From positions 1,280,589-1,344,588 of the forward strand of contig CYUH01000015.1 of NCBI GenBank assembly GCA_001403755.1: DNA of 64,000 bases. The letters run 5' to 3'. The position numbers were made by a program, and so were the translations under genes. The notes under the pieces were generated by a model. That model saw nothing but the letters and a program-made list of their open reading frames with translations, did no database searches and had not been told where the DNA came from. This stretch comes from Chryseobacterium senegalense (GTDB lineage: Bacteria > Bacteroidota > Bacteroidia > Flavobacteriales > Weeksellaceae). This document shows positions 17,081-25,258 of this stretch, piece by piece. Positions within the stretch are counted from its first letter, which is position 1; every line of letters begins with the position of its first letter.

Positions 17081-17179
17081 TTAATACCAAAAGAAATTCA
17101 AACATCTGAAAACCAACAAGAATCTTGTTGATTTTACTTTTGTAAATAAGTTTAGTTTATTGCTGTTTACTTTTGTGTA

Positions 17180-17209
17180 TTGTTGTACTGGATTATTTAT
17201 TTACATTTG
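17180..17209 (+). promoter_or_regulatory. Putative promoter of the XRE regulator
   Basis: TTG (17180-17182), a 19-nt spacer and TACATTTG (17202-17209), only 5 nt before the ATG, so the transcript may be nearly leaderless. Two further TACTTTTG boxes lie at 17135-17142 and 17168-17175. Confidence 0.5.
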
Positions 17210-17215
17210 TAATTA
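17199..17215 (+). promoter_or_regulatory. 17-nt near-palindromic element, copy 2
   Basis: Identical to copy 1 upstream of terC in opposite orientation; it overlaps the -7 box and reaches the start codon of the XRE gene, a position suited to autorepression. Confidence 0.45.
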
Positions 17216-17727
17216 TGAATTTGAACGAGAGAATTTCAAAAATTATAGAATATTCAGAACTTTCTTCTTCTGAATTTGCAGATACGATCGACGTGCAGCG
17301 TTCGAATATTTCGCATATTACTTCCGGTAGAAATAAACCATCCTTGGATTTTCTCATTAAAATTAAAGAGCGGTTTCCAGAAATTCAGTGGGATTGGCTA
17401 ATCAAGGGCGACGGTGAAATGCTCATCAAACCAGAACCGGAAATCATTGTTGAAAAACAGAAACCCACTTCCCTGCCCGATTTGTTTTCTTTAATTGACG
17501 ATGATAATTTTGGGATTACGGAATGTGAAGATTCAACACAAAAACATATTCCGCGAGAATCGAAAATTTCCGCACAAACTCCCGAAAAAGAAAAAATATC
17601 CGATTTTCAGCGATTAGGCGTTCAGGAAAATCAAACTCCCTTACAAACACCTGAAAATCAAAAAAGTAAAATTATCAGGATTGTAATGTTTTATGACAAT
17701 GGGAAATTTGAAAGTTTCGAACCTTAA
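17215..17727 (+). CDS. XRE-type helix-turn-helix protein
   Basis: A 170-residue protein with an N-terminal Cro/CI HTH (about residues 1-65: MNLNERISKIIEYSELSSSE, FADTIDVQRSNISHITSGRN, then KPSLDFLIKI). This is followed by IQWDWLIKGDGEML, typical of Bacteroidetes XRE proteins. The rest is a low-complexity Pro/Gln/Lys-rich tail (TPEKEK, PLQTPENQ) ending in a short hydrophobic strand. It probably acts as a DNA-binding regulator. The ATG at 17215 is preferred over a TTG at 17173, which precedes the -7 box. It sits between terC and the AAA ATPase gene. Confidence 0.82.
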   Translation: MNLNERISKIIEYSELSSSEFADTIDVQRSNISHITSGRNKPSLDFLIKIKERFPEIQWDWLIKGDGEMLIKPEPEIIVEKQKPTSLPDLFSLIDDDNFGITECEDSTQKHIPRESKISAQTPEKEKISDFQRLGVQENQTPLQTPENQKSKIIRIVMFYDNGKFESFEP

Positions 17728-17841
17728 TTTCTAATAAAAGTACTTTTTCAATTATTTTTATTCAGACTATTTCTCTCGGGTAAGGAAATTTCTATTCAGC
17801 ATGATTTTTGCCAATTTGTAATTGCAAAAAAAATTGATAAA

Positions 17842-19191
17842 ATGAAATTAGCCGAACTCGCAAAAGAACTTCAAATATCCACCGAAAGCTTTATCAAATT
17901 TATCCAAGATTTCGATTTGGAAATTTCAGAATGCATTTCGACAAATTTTGAGGTTAAGAAAGATTTCATAAAATTCGCTAAAGAAAATATAACTTTTTTG
18001 AAGAAATATGAAGAGGTTTTAGGCCACAGTAAATCCGTTGAAGATATCGCCAAAACCATAAAGCAACCCCAAGATAAAGTTACCGAAATTTTAGAAAAAG
18101 ATAAAGTAAAAATCTATGACAATGGTTTTTATAAATCCTCAGTTTCCAGCTATGTAATCGATCAAAAGCTGGGTGGCAATTACCAATTTGTTTATGATTA
18201 TTTCGGAAAAAAAACCAGTCTTGCTGAGCGAGATTTCATCGGTTATCGTGACCTTTTTTTCTTTATTTCGAAAACCTTAGATCCTTTTTTACATCACTCG
18301 CTGCTTACGGATTGGGGAATTCATAAATCAGCAGGAATTATTTTATACGGACCTCCCGGAAGTGGAAAAATTTTCTGGGCTAATAAAATTGCAGAAATTG
18401 TTGATTTTCAGTTTAAACAGATTAAAAAATATTATTTCGGAACTTCATTTGTGGATGGTAGGAAAGCCAATTTCAACGATTTTTTGGTTGAAATAATGAG
18501 CGAAGACAAAGTTTTACTCTTCATGGATGATTTTGATACGATTATGAGTGAAAGAAGCCAGGAAAAATCGGTTTCATCTTGTTATGAAGAAACCAAAGAA
18601 ATTGTTTTGCATTACGTAAATCAGTTCGAAAAAGAAGGCATATTGATGATTGGATCAGCAAATTCTTTAGTTGATATTGATACGGAGATTCTGGCGCCGG
18701 GACGATTTGATGTAACGATTCCCATTTTTCCGCCAAATGCCCATGAACGCGCCGAAATGATCCTGTATTATATAAAGGAAAATCTTTCCAAAGATGCTAT
18801 TTTAATGGAAATTTTAAAAGCGAATGATGCCGATCATTTACCGTTCTGGAAAGATATTTCAATGAAAATGAAAGTGTTTTCGAATACGATGATCATCGAT
18901 TTCACGCAAAGTTTGAAGAAGAAAATCAGAGATATTTATCTAAAAAACAGCTCTCCAAATATAAAAATCACTGAAAAACTTTTGGAAGCCGCTTTTCGAG
19001 AAGCTTCCGCAAAACATACAGGAGAATATCTAAATCACGTTGCCCAATTTGTACAGGATGTTTCAATCAACAATTATGATGATTTTTCCAGTAGAATTGA
19101 AGCATTGAAGGCGGAACTCGATAGCTACAAAATGGTTGAAAAACCGAGAAAAACCATTGGTTTTACTCATAATGAAAATAAGGAATCGTAA
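17842..19191 (+). CDS. Degenerate AAA ATPase with IF2N-like N-terminal domain
   Basis: A 449-residue protein. Residues 1-48 (KLAELAKELQISTESFIKFI) resemble the small N-terminal domain of translation factor IF-2; a second helical segment follows. The AAA core has Walker A GPPGSGK (170-176) but with Ile177 where Thr or Ser normally binds magnesium. Walker B reads LLFMDDFD (225-232), with Asp230 replacing the catalytic Glu. The second region of homology is IDTEILAPGRFD, where the first Arg of the usual LRPGRFD is Ala. It may therefore bind ATP but hydrolyse poorly. The substrate is unknown. It follows the XRE gene by 114 nt. Confidence 0.75.
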   Translation: MKLAELAKELQISTESFIKFIQDFDLEISECISTNFEVKKDFIKFAKENITFLKKYEEVLGHSKSVEDIAKTIKQPQDKVTEILEKDKVKIYDNGFYKSSVSSYVIDQKLGGNYQFVYDYFGKKTSLAERDFIGYRDLFFFISKTLDPFLHHSLLTDWGIHKSAGIILYGPPGSGKIFWANKIAEIVDFQFKQIKKYYFGTSFVDGRKANFNDFLVEIMSEDKVLLFMDDFDTIMSERSQEKSVSSCYEETKEIVLHYVNQFEKEGILMIGSANSLVDIDTEILAPGRFDVTIPIFPPNAHERAEMILYYIKENLSKDAILMEILKANDADHLPFWKDISMKMKVFSNTMIIDFTQSLKKKIRDIYLKNSSPNIKITEKLLEAAFREASAKHTGEYLNHVAQFVQDVSINNYDDFSSRIEALKAELDSYKMVEKPRKTIGFTHNENKES

Positions 19192-19316
19192 TTTTTTTTA
19201 TTAAGAATACAGCTTTTTTTCGTCAAGAAAAACTTCATTTTTTGGATGAAGATATTTACTCTAATAAAAGCATTTTCTATTGTTGAAGAATGATGGACGC
19301 ATTTTGATAATTTTGT

Positions 19317-19324
19317 TATCTTTG
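19317..19324 (+). promoter_or_regulatory. Putative -7 box for the DPP IV gene
   Basis: TATCTTTG, 20 nt before the ATG at 19345. Confidence 0.5.
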
Positions 19325-19344
19325 ATCATTATCAAATTTTAACA

Positions 19345-21471
19345 ATGAAAAAAATCTTTTTATCCGTTTCTATTTTAGTTTCTGTAGCAACTTTCTCACA
19401 GGAAATAACTTTAGATAAAATTTACTCCGGATACTACCGCGGAAAAGGAATTGCAGGGATAGCTTCCTTAAAAAATGGTGAAAATTATGCCGTAATCGAA
19501 AGAGGTGGAATTGCCAAATATTCTTATAAAACATCTGCAAAAGAAGGTAATATTGTCGATGGAAGTTTTGAATCTTATCTATTTAATGATGACGAGTCGA
19601 AGATCCTATTATTAAAAGAAAGTCAGCCCATTTATCGCCATTCTTTCCTAGGAAAATTTGATGTAAAAGATTTAAAATCAGGAAAAACATTAAGTTTAAA
19701 CAACGGAAATTACGTTCAAGAACCCACTTTTTCACCAGACGGAACTAAGGTAGCATTTATTGCTGAAAACAATTTATTTTACCAAGATTTAAACTCAGAA
19801 AAGATTACGAAAATCACTCAAGATGGGAAGAAAAACTCAATAATAAACGGACTTGCAGATTGGGTTTATGAGGAAGAATTCGGGCACGCAAAGCAATACG
19901 AATGGACCAAAAATTCGGACGCTATTGTCTTTGTAAAATCCGACGAAACTGCAGTTCCGGAAATCTATATCCCGATTTACGGAAAACAACTTTATCCTTC
20001 TGAAATGCGTTTTAAATATCCAAAAGCGGGTGAAAAAAACTCGATGGTTTCAGCGCATTTATATCGTTTGGATTCTCAGAAAACAATAGCATTAAATTTA
20101 TCGAACTTCAAAAATTATTACATTCCGAATGTCTATAAAACTGCAAAACCTGACGAAATTGTTTTGATTACTTCAGACCGATTGCAGAATGCATCGGATG
20201 TTTTAAAAGTGAATACAAAAACCGGAACTATTCAGAAATTATTCACAGAAAGTGATGATAAATGGATCGAAACCGATAATGTTACGCTGGAATTTTTAGC
20301 TGACAATTCATTTATCTGGGGCAGCGAAAGAGATGGCAACAGACATCTGTATTGGTATGACCAAAGCGGAAAACTGAAAAAACAAATCACCAAAGGAAAT
20401 TGGGAAGTAACTGATTATTACGGATTTAATCCTAAAACAAAAGAAGTTCTGGTACAAACCACCGAAAAAGGAAGCATCAACAGAGTGGTTTCTAAAGTGA
20501 ATATCGAAACCGGAAAAGCTATTTTGGTTTCGAACAGCAATGGAACCAACAGCGCAAATTTCAGCGGAAATTATAATTATTTTATCGAAACTTCCTCCAC
20601 TGCGACGAAACCTTACACTTATGTTTTAAAAGACGGAAACGGAAAAACAGTGAAAGAACTTCAGAATAATGATGAGCAGCTGAAAAAACTTCAAGCTGAT
20701 AATATGGTGAGCAAGGAGTTTATCACGATTCCGAACGAAGCCGGCGATCAAATGAACGCGTGGATTATGAAGCCAAAAAACTTTGATCCCAATAAAAAAT
20801 ATCCGCTATTTATGTATCAATATTCCGGACCGGGATCTCAAAGTGTTGCAAACTCATGGGACGGAGGTAATGGATTATGGTTCAATCACTTGTTACAGCA
20901 AGGCTATATAGTGGCATGCGTTGATGGACGCGGAACGGGCTACAAAGGAACAAAATTCAAAAAAGTAACCTATTTAAATTTAGGAAAATACGAAATCGAA
21001 GATCAAATTGCTGCTGCGAAATGGTTCGGTAAGCAAACCTATATCGATAAATCCAGAATTGGTATTTTCGGATGGAGTTTTGGCGGTTATATGGCGAGTT
21101 TGGCTCTAACAAAAGGTGCAGACGTTTTCAAAACAGGAATTGCGGTAGCACCAGTTACAAACTGGAGATATTATGATTCGATTTACACTGAGAGATTCAT
21201 GAGAACTCCGCAAGAAAACGCAAAAGGCTACGATGAAAATTCGCCAACCGAATTTGCCAATTTGCTGAAAGGAAAATTCCTTCTAATCCACGGAACAGCT
21301 GATGACAACGTGCATTTTCAAAATTCCATGGAGTTTTCAGAAGCTTTAATTCAGAACAAAAAACAATTCGAATTTATGGCGTATCCTGATAAAAACCACG
21401 GGATTTATGGCGGAAACACAAGACCACAACTTTACCAAATGATGACGGATTTCCTCCTGAAGAATTTATAA
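19345..21471 (+). CDS. Secreted S9 family prolyl peptidase (dipeptidyl peptidase IV)
   Basis: A 708-residue protein with a signal peptide (MKKIFLSVSILVSVATFSQ), an N-terminal beta-propeller domain and a C-terminal alpha/beta-hydrolase domain. The catalytic triad is visible: Ser578 in GWSFGGY, Asp653 in HGTADDNVHF and His685 in KNHGIYGG. The propeller carries the DWVYEEEFG segment, whose Glu pair binds the substrate N-terminus in DPP IV. It should remove X-Pro dipeptides from peptides in the periplasm or outside. The POT peptide carriers downstream could import the products. Confidence 0.92.
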   Translation: MKKIFLSVSILVSVATFSQEITLDKIYSGYYRGKGIAGIASLKNGENYAVIERGGIAKYSYKTSAKEGNIVDGSFESYLFNDDESKILLLKESQPIYRHSFLGKFDVKDLKSGKTLSLNNGNYVQEPTFSPDGTKVAFIAENNLFYQDLNSEKITKITQDGKKNSIINGLADWVYEEEFGHAKQYEWTKNSDAIVFVKSDETAVPEIYIPIYGKQLYPSEMRFKYPKAGEKNSMVSAHLYRLDSQKTIALNLSNFKNYYIPNVYKTAKPDEIVLITSDRLQNASDVLKVNTKTGTIQKLFTESDDKWIETDNVTLEFLADNSFIWGSERDGNRHLYWYDQSGKLKKQITKGNWEVTDYYGFNPKTKEVLVQTTEKGSINRVVSKVNIETGKAILVSNSNGTNSANFSGNYNYFIETSSTATKPYTYVLKDGNGKTVKELQNNDEQLKKLQADNMVSKEFITIPNEAGDQMNAWIMKPKNFDPNKKYPLFMYQYSGPGSQSVANSWDGGNGLWFNHLLQQGYIVACVDGRGTGYKGTKFKKVTYLNLGKYEIEDQIAAAKWFGKQTYIDKSRIGIFGWSFGGYMASLALTKGADVFKTGIAVAPVTNWRYYDSIYTERFMRTPQENAKGYDENSPTEFANLLKGKFLLIHGTADDNVHFQNSMEFSEALIQNKKQFEFMAYPDKNHGIYGGNTRPQLYQMMTDFLLKNL

Positions 21472-21496
21472 AACAGGAAACCCACAAACAATAAAT

Positions 21497-21525
21497 AAAA
21501 CCACTCAGTAGCTGGGTGGTTTTTT
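21497..21525 (+). terminator. Intrinsic terminator after the DPP IV gene
   Basis: AAAACCACTCA (21497-21507) pairs with TGGGTGGTTTT (21513-21523) with one wobble pair, followed by T residues. Confidence 0.8.
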
Positions 21526-21640
21526 AATTGTGTTTTTCCGTCATTTTATTTCAAATTTTCCCCGATTGATTTACCAACTGTTTGAATGTGCATCCGCACA
21601 AAATACATTTGCCTCATCATTTACCAAAAAACATTTTATA

Positions 21641-22573
21641 ATGAAATTTTTAGCACCAATAATTTTTCTGCTGATCGCAGTGTCCTTATCCGCCCAGCAA
21701 AATAAGTATGAAGAATGGTATTTTAACACCAAAGACAGTTTAAGAATTTATGTAAAGGAATCTCTATCTACTTCTAAAGACACGGTTATTGTGCTTCACG
21801 GTGGATTTGGAGCCAACCACGATTATATGTTGGATGCGACAAAAGGTTTGAAAGGTCGGTTCCATTTTGTTTTTTACGATCAGCGCGGTTCATTGATGTC
21901 CCAACCTTCGGCTCCTGAAAAAAAACTGACATTCGATAAAAATGTAGGCGATATCGAAACGCTGATGACAGCATTATACATCAAGAGGGCAAAATTTCTT
22001 TGTCATTCCATGGGAACCCTTGTGGGAATGGAATTTCTAAAACAGCATCCCGAAATGGTGAAAAATATGGTACTGGTCGGTGCAGTGATACCGGTAGCAT
22101 AGTCGGCGGACGATGTTTTCACCAAGCGCCAGAACGATCAGGTAAAATTTCTAATGGAAAGAAAAGAAGTAAAAGATTTGCTACAGCTTTATGAAAAAAA
22201 ACAAAATCTTTCGCCGAGATAAGCCACACGTAAATGGAAGATTCAGTTTGCTTCGGTAAATTCTTATCAGCTAAATAAAAGCCTTCAAAACTTCAAAGGC
22301 GGAATGGCTTATTATAATCAAAGAGTGGCTAACGCGATGCCTAAAACAGTCAACTGGAATTACGATTACCCTGATGCGATGAATAAAAACGGAAAAATAA
22401 CCATCATCAATGGCGAATACGATTTTATGGATTTTGGCAGCACAACCTATTCGGGAAATATCAAAAATTATCCTTCCATTGATCTCAAAGTCATTCCGAC
22501 TTCCGGTCATAATGTCTGGAGCGATGAACCTGAACATTTTAAAGAAGAACTCGAAAAAGCATTAAGCAAATAA
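21641..22573 (+). pseudogene. Secreted alpha/beta hydrolase broken by two in-frame stops
   Basis: One continuous reading frame encodes a signal peptide (MKFLAPIIFLLIAVSLSAQ), an oxyanion region (VIVLHGGFG), the nucleophile Ser123 in CHSMGTLVG, then a TAG at 22100-22102 and a TAA at 22220-22222. Beyond the stops the same frame continues with the acid segment INGEYDFMDFG and the catalytic His in PTSGHNVWS, as in alpha/beta-hydrolase peptidases. No frameshift is needed. With the triad split by stops, the product is truncated after residue 153. It is probably a recent pseudogene; sequencing error is possible but two independent stops make it less likely. Confidence 0.85.
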
Positions 22574-22600
22574 AAAATAAACAATCAAAAAATTATTAAA

Positions 22601-23332
22601 ATGAAATCAACAGTTAAAATGCCTTTGGGAGTAGTTCTCTTCGGTGCAGCATTTACCCTTTTTACCCTTCTAAATTCTTTCCGATTAGAAAAAAAAATTG
22701 AAAATTTTGATGAAATTAATGTGAAAAGAATTAACATTATTGAAAAAGATGGTACCATCAGAATGGTAATCTCCAACAAAGAACTTCAGCACTCCGGGAG
22801 GATGGACGGCAAAGATTGGGAAAAGCGGGAAAGACAGGCAGGGATGATTTTTTTCAACGATTTGGGGGACGAATGCGGCGGTTTGGTATATGCAGCCAAG
22901 AAAACAGCCGACGGCAAAACCACCAGCGGAATGTCCATCACGATGGACCGTTATCGGGATGATCAGGTGATTCAAATTTTAAATGATGAATCCATAGACG
23001 CAGGTAAAATCTTTTCTCAACGCGGTTTTTTTGTGAATGACTATCCAACCTTAAAAGGAATAAATCAGAGAAATGAAGCTATTAAAGAAGTCGAAAAAAT
23101 CACTGATGACAAAGCCAGAAAAACAAAAATCCGTGAAATCTATCAAACGCATGGAATCAGAAACCTTTTATTTTTAGGCAAAACCAAAGGAAATTCGCAA
23201 GGGCTGTTCATTGCAGACCAAAAAGGACAGCCAAAACTGATGATCTATGTTGATGAAAAAGGGCAACCCAAAATCCAAACCTTTACCGAAGCTGGTGAAA
23301 TAAAAGATTTCCTGGTTACGGCAACTAAATAA
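22601..23332 (+). CDS. Membrane-anchored protein of unknown function
   Basis: A 243-residue protein with one N-terminal membrane helix (about residues 8-25) and a soluble domain. The domain has paired IDxKGxxRM-like strands (INIIEKDGTIRMVISN near the start, LFIADQKGQPKLMIYVDEKG near the end) and a Gly-rich FFNDLGDECGGLVY segment. I do not recognise a named family; similar proteins occur in Bacteroidetes as hypotheticals. It starts 27 nt after the hydrolase pseudogene and lies 54 nt before the sensor kinase gene, so it may belong to that transcript. Confidence 0.65.
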   Translation: MKSTVKMPLGVVLFGAAFTLFTLLNSFRLEKKIENFDEINVKRINIIEKDGTIRMVISNKELQHSGRMDGKDWEKRERQAGMIFFNDLGDECGGLVYAAKKTADGKTTSGMSITMDRYRDDQVIQILNDESIDAGKIFSQRGFFVNDYPTLKGINQRNEAIKEVEKITDDKARKTKIREIYQTHGIRNLLFLGKTKGNSQGLFIADQKGQPKLMIYVDEKGQPKIQTFTEAGEIKDFLVTATK

Positions 23333-23386
23333 TATAAATTTAGGCATTTATCTTTCACGAAAAATGCCCATTTTTGAATTTTTAAC

Positions 23387-24394
23387 ATGAAGCATCACAA
23401 ATTTATATCGAACATTATCCTTTTACTGGCATTTATTGTCTTGGTAAATACGGTGCAAACCTATGTGCTGCACATTACGAGAAAGTTTGGGGACATTGAT
23501 TTTTTCAATTTATCTACGCACATTTTTGGAATTATCACCTGTGTATTTTCTCTGGCAAGTACTGTTATTGCTTGGAAAATAATTTCAAAAACCCAATTCA
23601 GGAAATTATCTAAAATGTTGGCGGCCTTTTTTCTGTCCATTGTAATATTTGCCGTCAGTCAGGGCATTTACTTTTGGTTAGAGCGACTGATTTTTTATGG
23701 TCTAGATACAGCCATAGGTATGATGGTGGGGAATTTTGTGTTTACCTTGGTCATTTTTCATCTTTATATCAGCGGTTTGACATTGGCTTATTTTTATTTC
23801 CGTGAAAGTGCGAAAACAGAGATTGAACTTCTGCAAACCGAAAAAGAAAAAGAAATGTTACAGCACAAAATCCTTCAAAAGAATCTGGAACCCCATTTTT
23901 TGTTTAATAATTTAAGCGTTCTTTCCGGTCTGGTGAGGAAAAAACCTGGCGAGGTGGAAAGTTTTATTGCTGATTTATCGGATGTTTACCGCTACTACCT
24001 CACCCACAGCGAGAAAGAACTGGTTTCACTCAAAGAGGAAATTATTTTTCTTGAAAGATATATTTCTTTAATGAAAAAGAGGTTCGGCAACGCTTATTCG
24101 TTTGAGATTAAAATTGATAATCAAGACGGGTACATTTTTCCCTGTTCGTTGCAGTTGTGTGTTGAAAACGCCATTAAGCACAACCGCGGTTCGGAAGAAA
24201 TTCCTTTGAAAGTTAATGTTGAAAGGAAGAATGCTTTTGTTCAGATAAAAAACGATTTCAAACCTGTGGATTACACCAAAGGTTCCGGCTTGGGAAACCA
24301 TTTTTTAGAAAAAAGTTATGACATTAACTTTGGAAAAAAAGTAACTTTTAGCCAAAATGAAAGCGAATATATTGTTGAAATACCCGTTATCTAA
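23387..24394 (+). CDS. LytS-like sensor histidine kinase
   Basis: A 335-residue inner-membrane kinase of the His_kinase (PF06580) type. About four N-terminal helices (residues 8-145) are followed by a short coiled coil, the phospho-acceptor motif NLEPHFLFNNLSVLSGL, and a HATPase domain with the N-box QLCVENAIKHN and a GSGLGN lid. It should sense an unknown signal and phosphorylate the LytTR regulator encoded just downstream. Confidence 0.9.
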   Translation: MKHHKFISNIILLLAFIVLVNTVQTYVLHITRKFGDIDFFNLSTHIFGIITCVFSLASTVIAWKIISKTQFRKLSKMLAAFFLSIVIFAVSQGIYFWLERLIFYGLDTAIGMMVGNFVFTLVIFHLYISGLTLAYFYFRESAKTEIELLQTEKEKEMLQHKILQKNLEPHFLFNNLSVLSGLVRKKPGEVESFIADLSDVYRYYLTHSEKELVSLKEEIIFLERYISLMKKRFGNAYSFEIKIDNQDGYIFPCSLQLCVENAIKHNRGSEEIPLKVNVERKNAFVQIKNDFKPVDYTKGSGLGNHFLEKSYDINFGKKVTFSQNESEYIVEIPVI

Positions 24395-24400
24395 TCAATA

Positions 24401-24452
24401 GGAACGGGCTTTAGCTCGCTTTAATAATCAGAAAACAATTTAGCTTTAGCCA
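24401..24452 (+). repeat. GGCTTTAGC-type dispersed element
   Basis: GGAACGGGCTTTAGCTCG followed 22 nt later by TAGCTTTAGCCA. The first part folds as CGGGC-TTTA-GCTCG (24405-24418) and the second is a degenerate copy of the same hairpin. From memory, elements of this shape are scattered through Chryseobacterium-type genomes. It fills the whole gap between the kinase and regulator genes. Confidence 0.5.
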
Positions 24453-24460
24453 ATTATAAT

Positions 24461-25210
24461 ATGAAAGTTTTAATCATAGAAGATGAACAACTGAACGCCG
24501 AAATCATCGCCGAACATCTGAAATATTATGATTCGGGAATTGAAATTTTGGCTTATTTAAGAAGTAAGGAAGAAACTAAAAACTGGATTCAAAAAAACGG
24601 ACAGGCAGATTTGGTTTTCAGCGATATTGAATTGTTGGATGGCAATGTTTTTTCGATGCTGAAGGAAAATTTTATCACCTCTCCTATCATTTTCACCACG
24701 GCTTACAACATGTTTTATCAAGATGCCTTTGACGTAAACGGTATCGCTTATTTGCTCAAGCCCGTGAGTTTTGAACGTTTCTCCCAAGCCATGAAAAAAT
24801 TTGAAAGCCTCAATTTATCCGAAAAAAATCCGGACTGGAAATTGATTTCTGAACTTCTACATCAAAAAACAAAAGCATACAAAGAAAGAATCATCATTAA
24901 AACTGCAAAAGAAATCCATATCCTGAATACCGAAAACACTGCCGCAATACTTTCAAATGCGGGAAAATTAACAGCCATAGATGAAAAAGGAAAAGAGCAC
25001 GGGTTCCGATATAAACTTTCAGATTTGGCGCAAGAACTTGATCCCAAAACCTTCTTTCAAATCAATCGTGGTGAAATTATCAACATCAATTTTATTGAAA
25101 GGATCAAGCCTTACTTTGGTGACCGACTTTCCATAAGAGTTAAAAATTACAAAGTCGCTTTAATTACCAGCGCTTCTTCCACCGCAGAATTTAAAAAATG
25201 GCTGGAATGA
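24461..25210 (+). CDS. LytTR-family response regulator
   Basis: A 249-residue regulator. The receiver domain (residues 1-115) shows the acidic pocket (IIEDEQ), the phospho-acceptor Asp in VFSDIELLDG and the conserved Lys in YLLKPVSFERF. The C-terminal LytTR DNA-binding domain (about residues 145-249) has RIIIKTAKEIHILN, FQINRGEIININFIE and a final FKKWL. It pairs with the upstream kinase. The targets are unknown; the POT transporter gene 48 nt downstream is a possible one. Confidence 0.92.
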   Translation: MKVLIIEDEQLNAEIIAEHLKYYDSGIEILAYLRSKEETKNWIQKNGQADLVFSDIELLDGNVFSMLKENFITSPIIFTTAYNMFYQDAFDVNGIAYLLKPVSFERFSQAMKKFESLNLSEKNPDWKLISELLHQKTKAYKERIIIKTAKEIHILNTENTAAILSNAGKLTAIDEKGKEHGFRYKLSDLAQELDPKTFFQINRGEIININFIERIKPYFGDRLSIRVKNYKVALITSASSTAEFKKWLE

Positions 25211-25233
25211 CTTTCATATTAAATTAAAAATCC

Positions 25234-25241
25234 TATTTTTG
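25234..25241 (+). promoter_or_regulatory. Putative -7 box for the first POT gene
   Basis: TATTTTTG, 17 nt before the ATG at 25259. Confidence 0.45.
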
Positions 25242-25258
25242 GGCAAATTCAATTTTTT

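Noticed and set aside
22000-22573. Short ORFs in the broken hydrolase as independent genes
   Set aside because: The ORF at 22304 is in the same frame as the upstream hydrolase and holds its catalytic Asp and His, so it is the tail of one pseudogene; the ORF at 22000 is in another frame.
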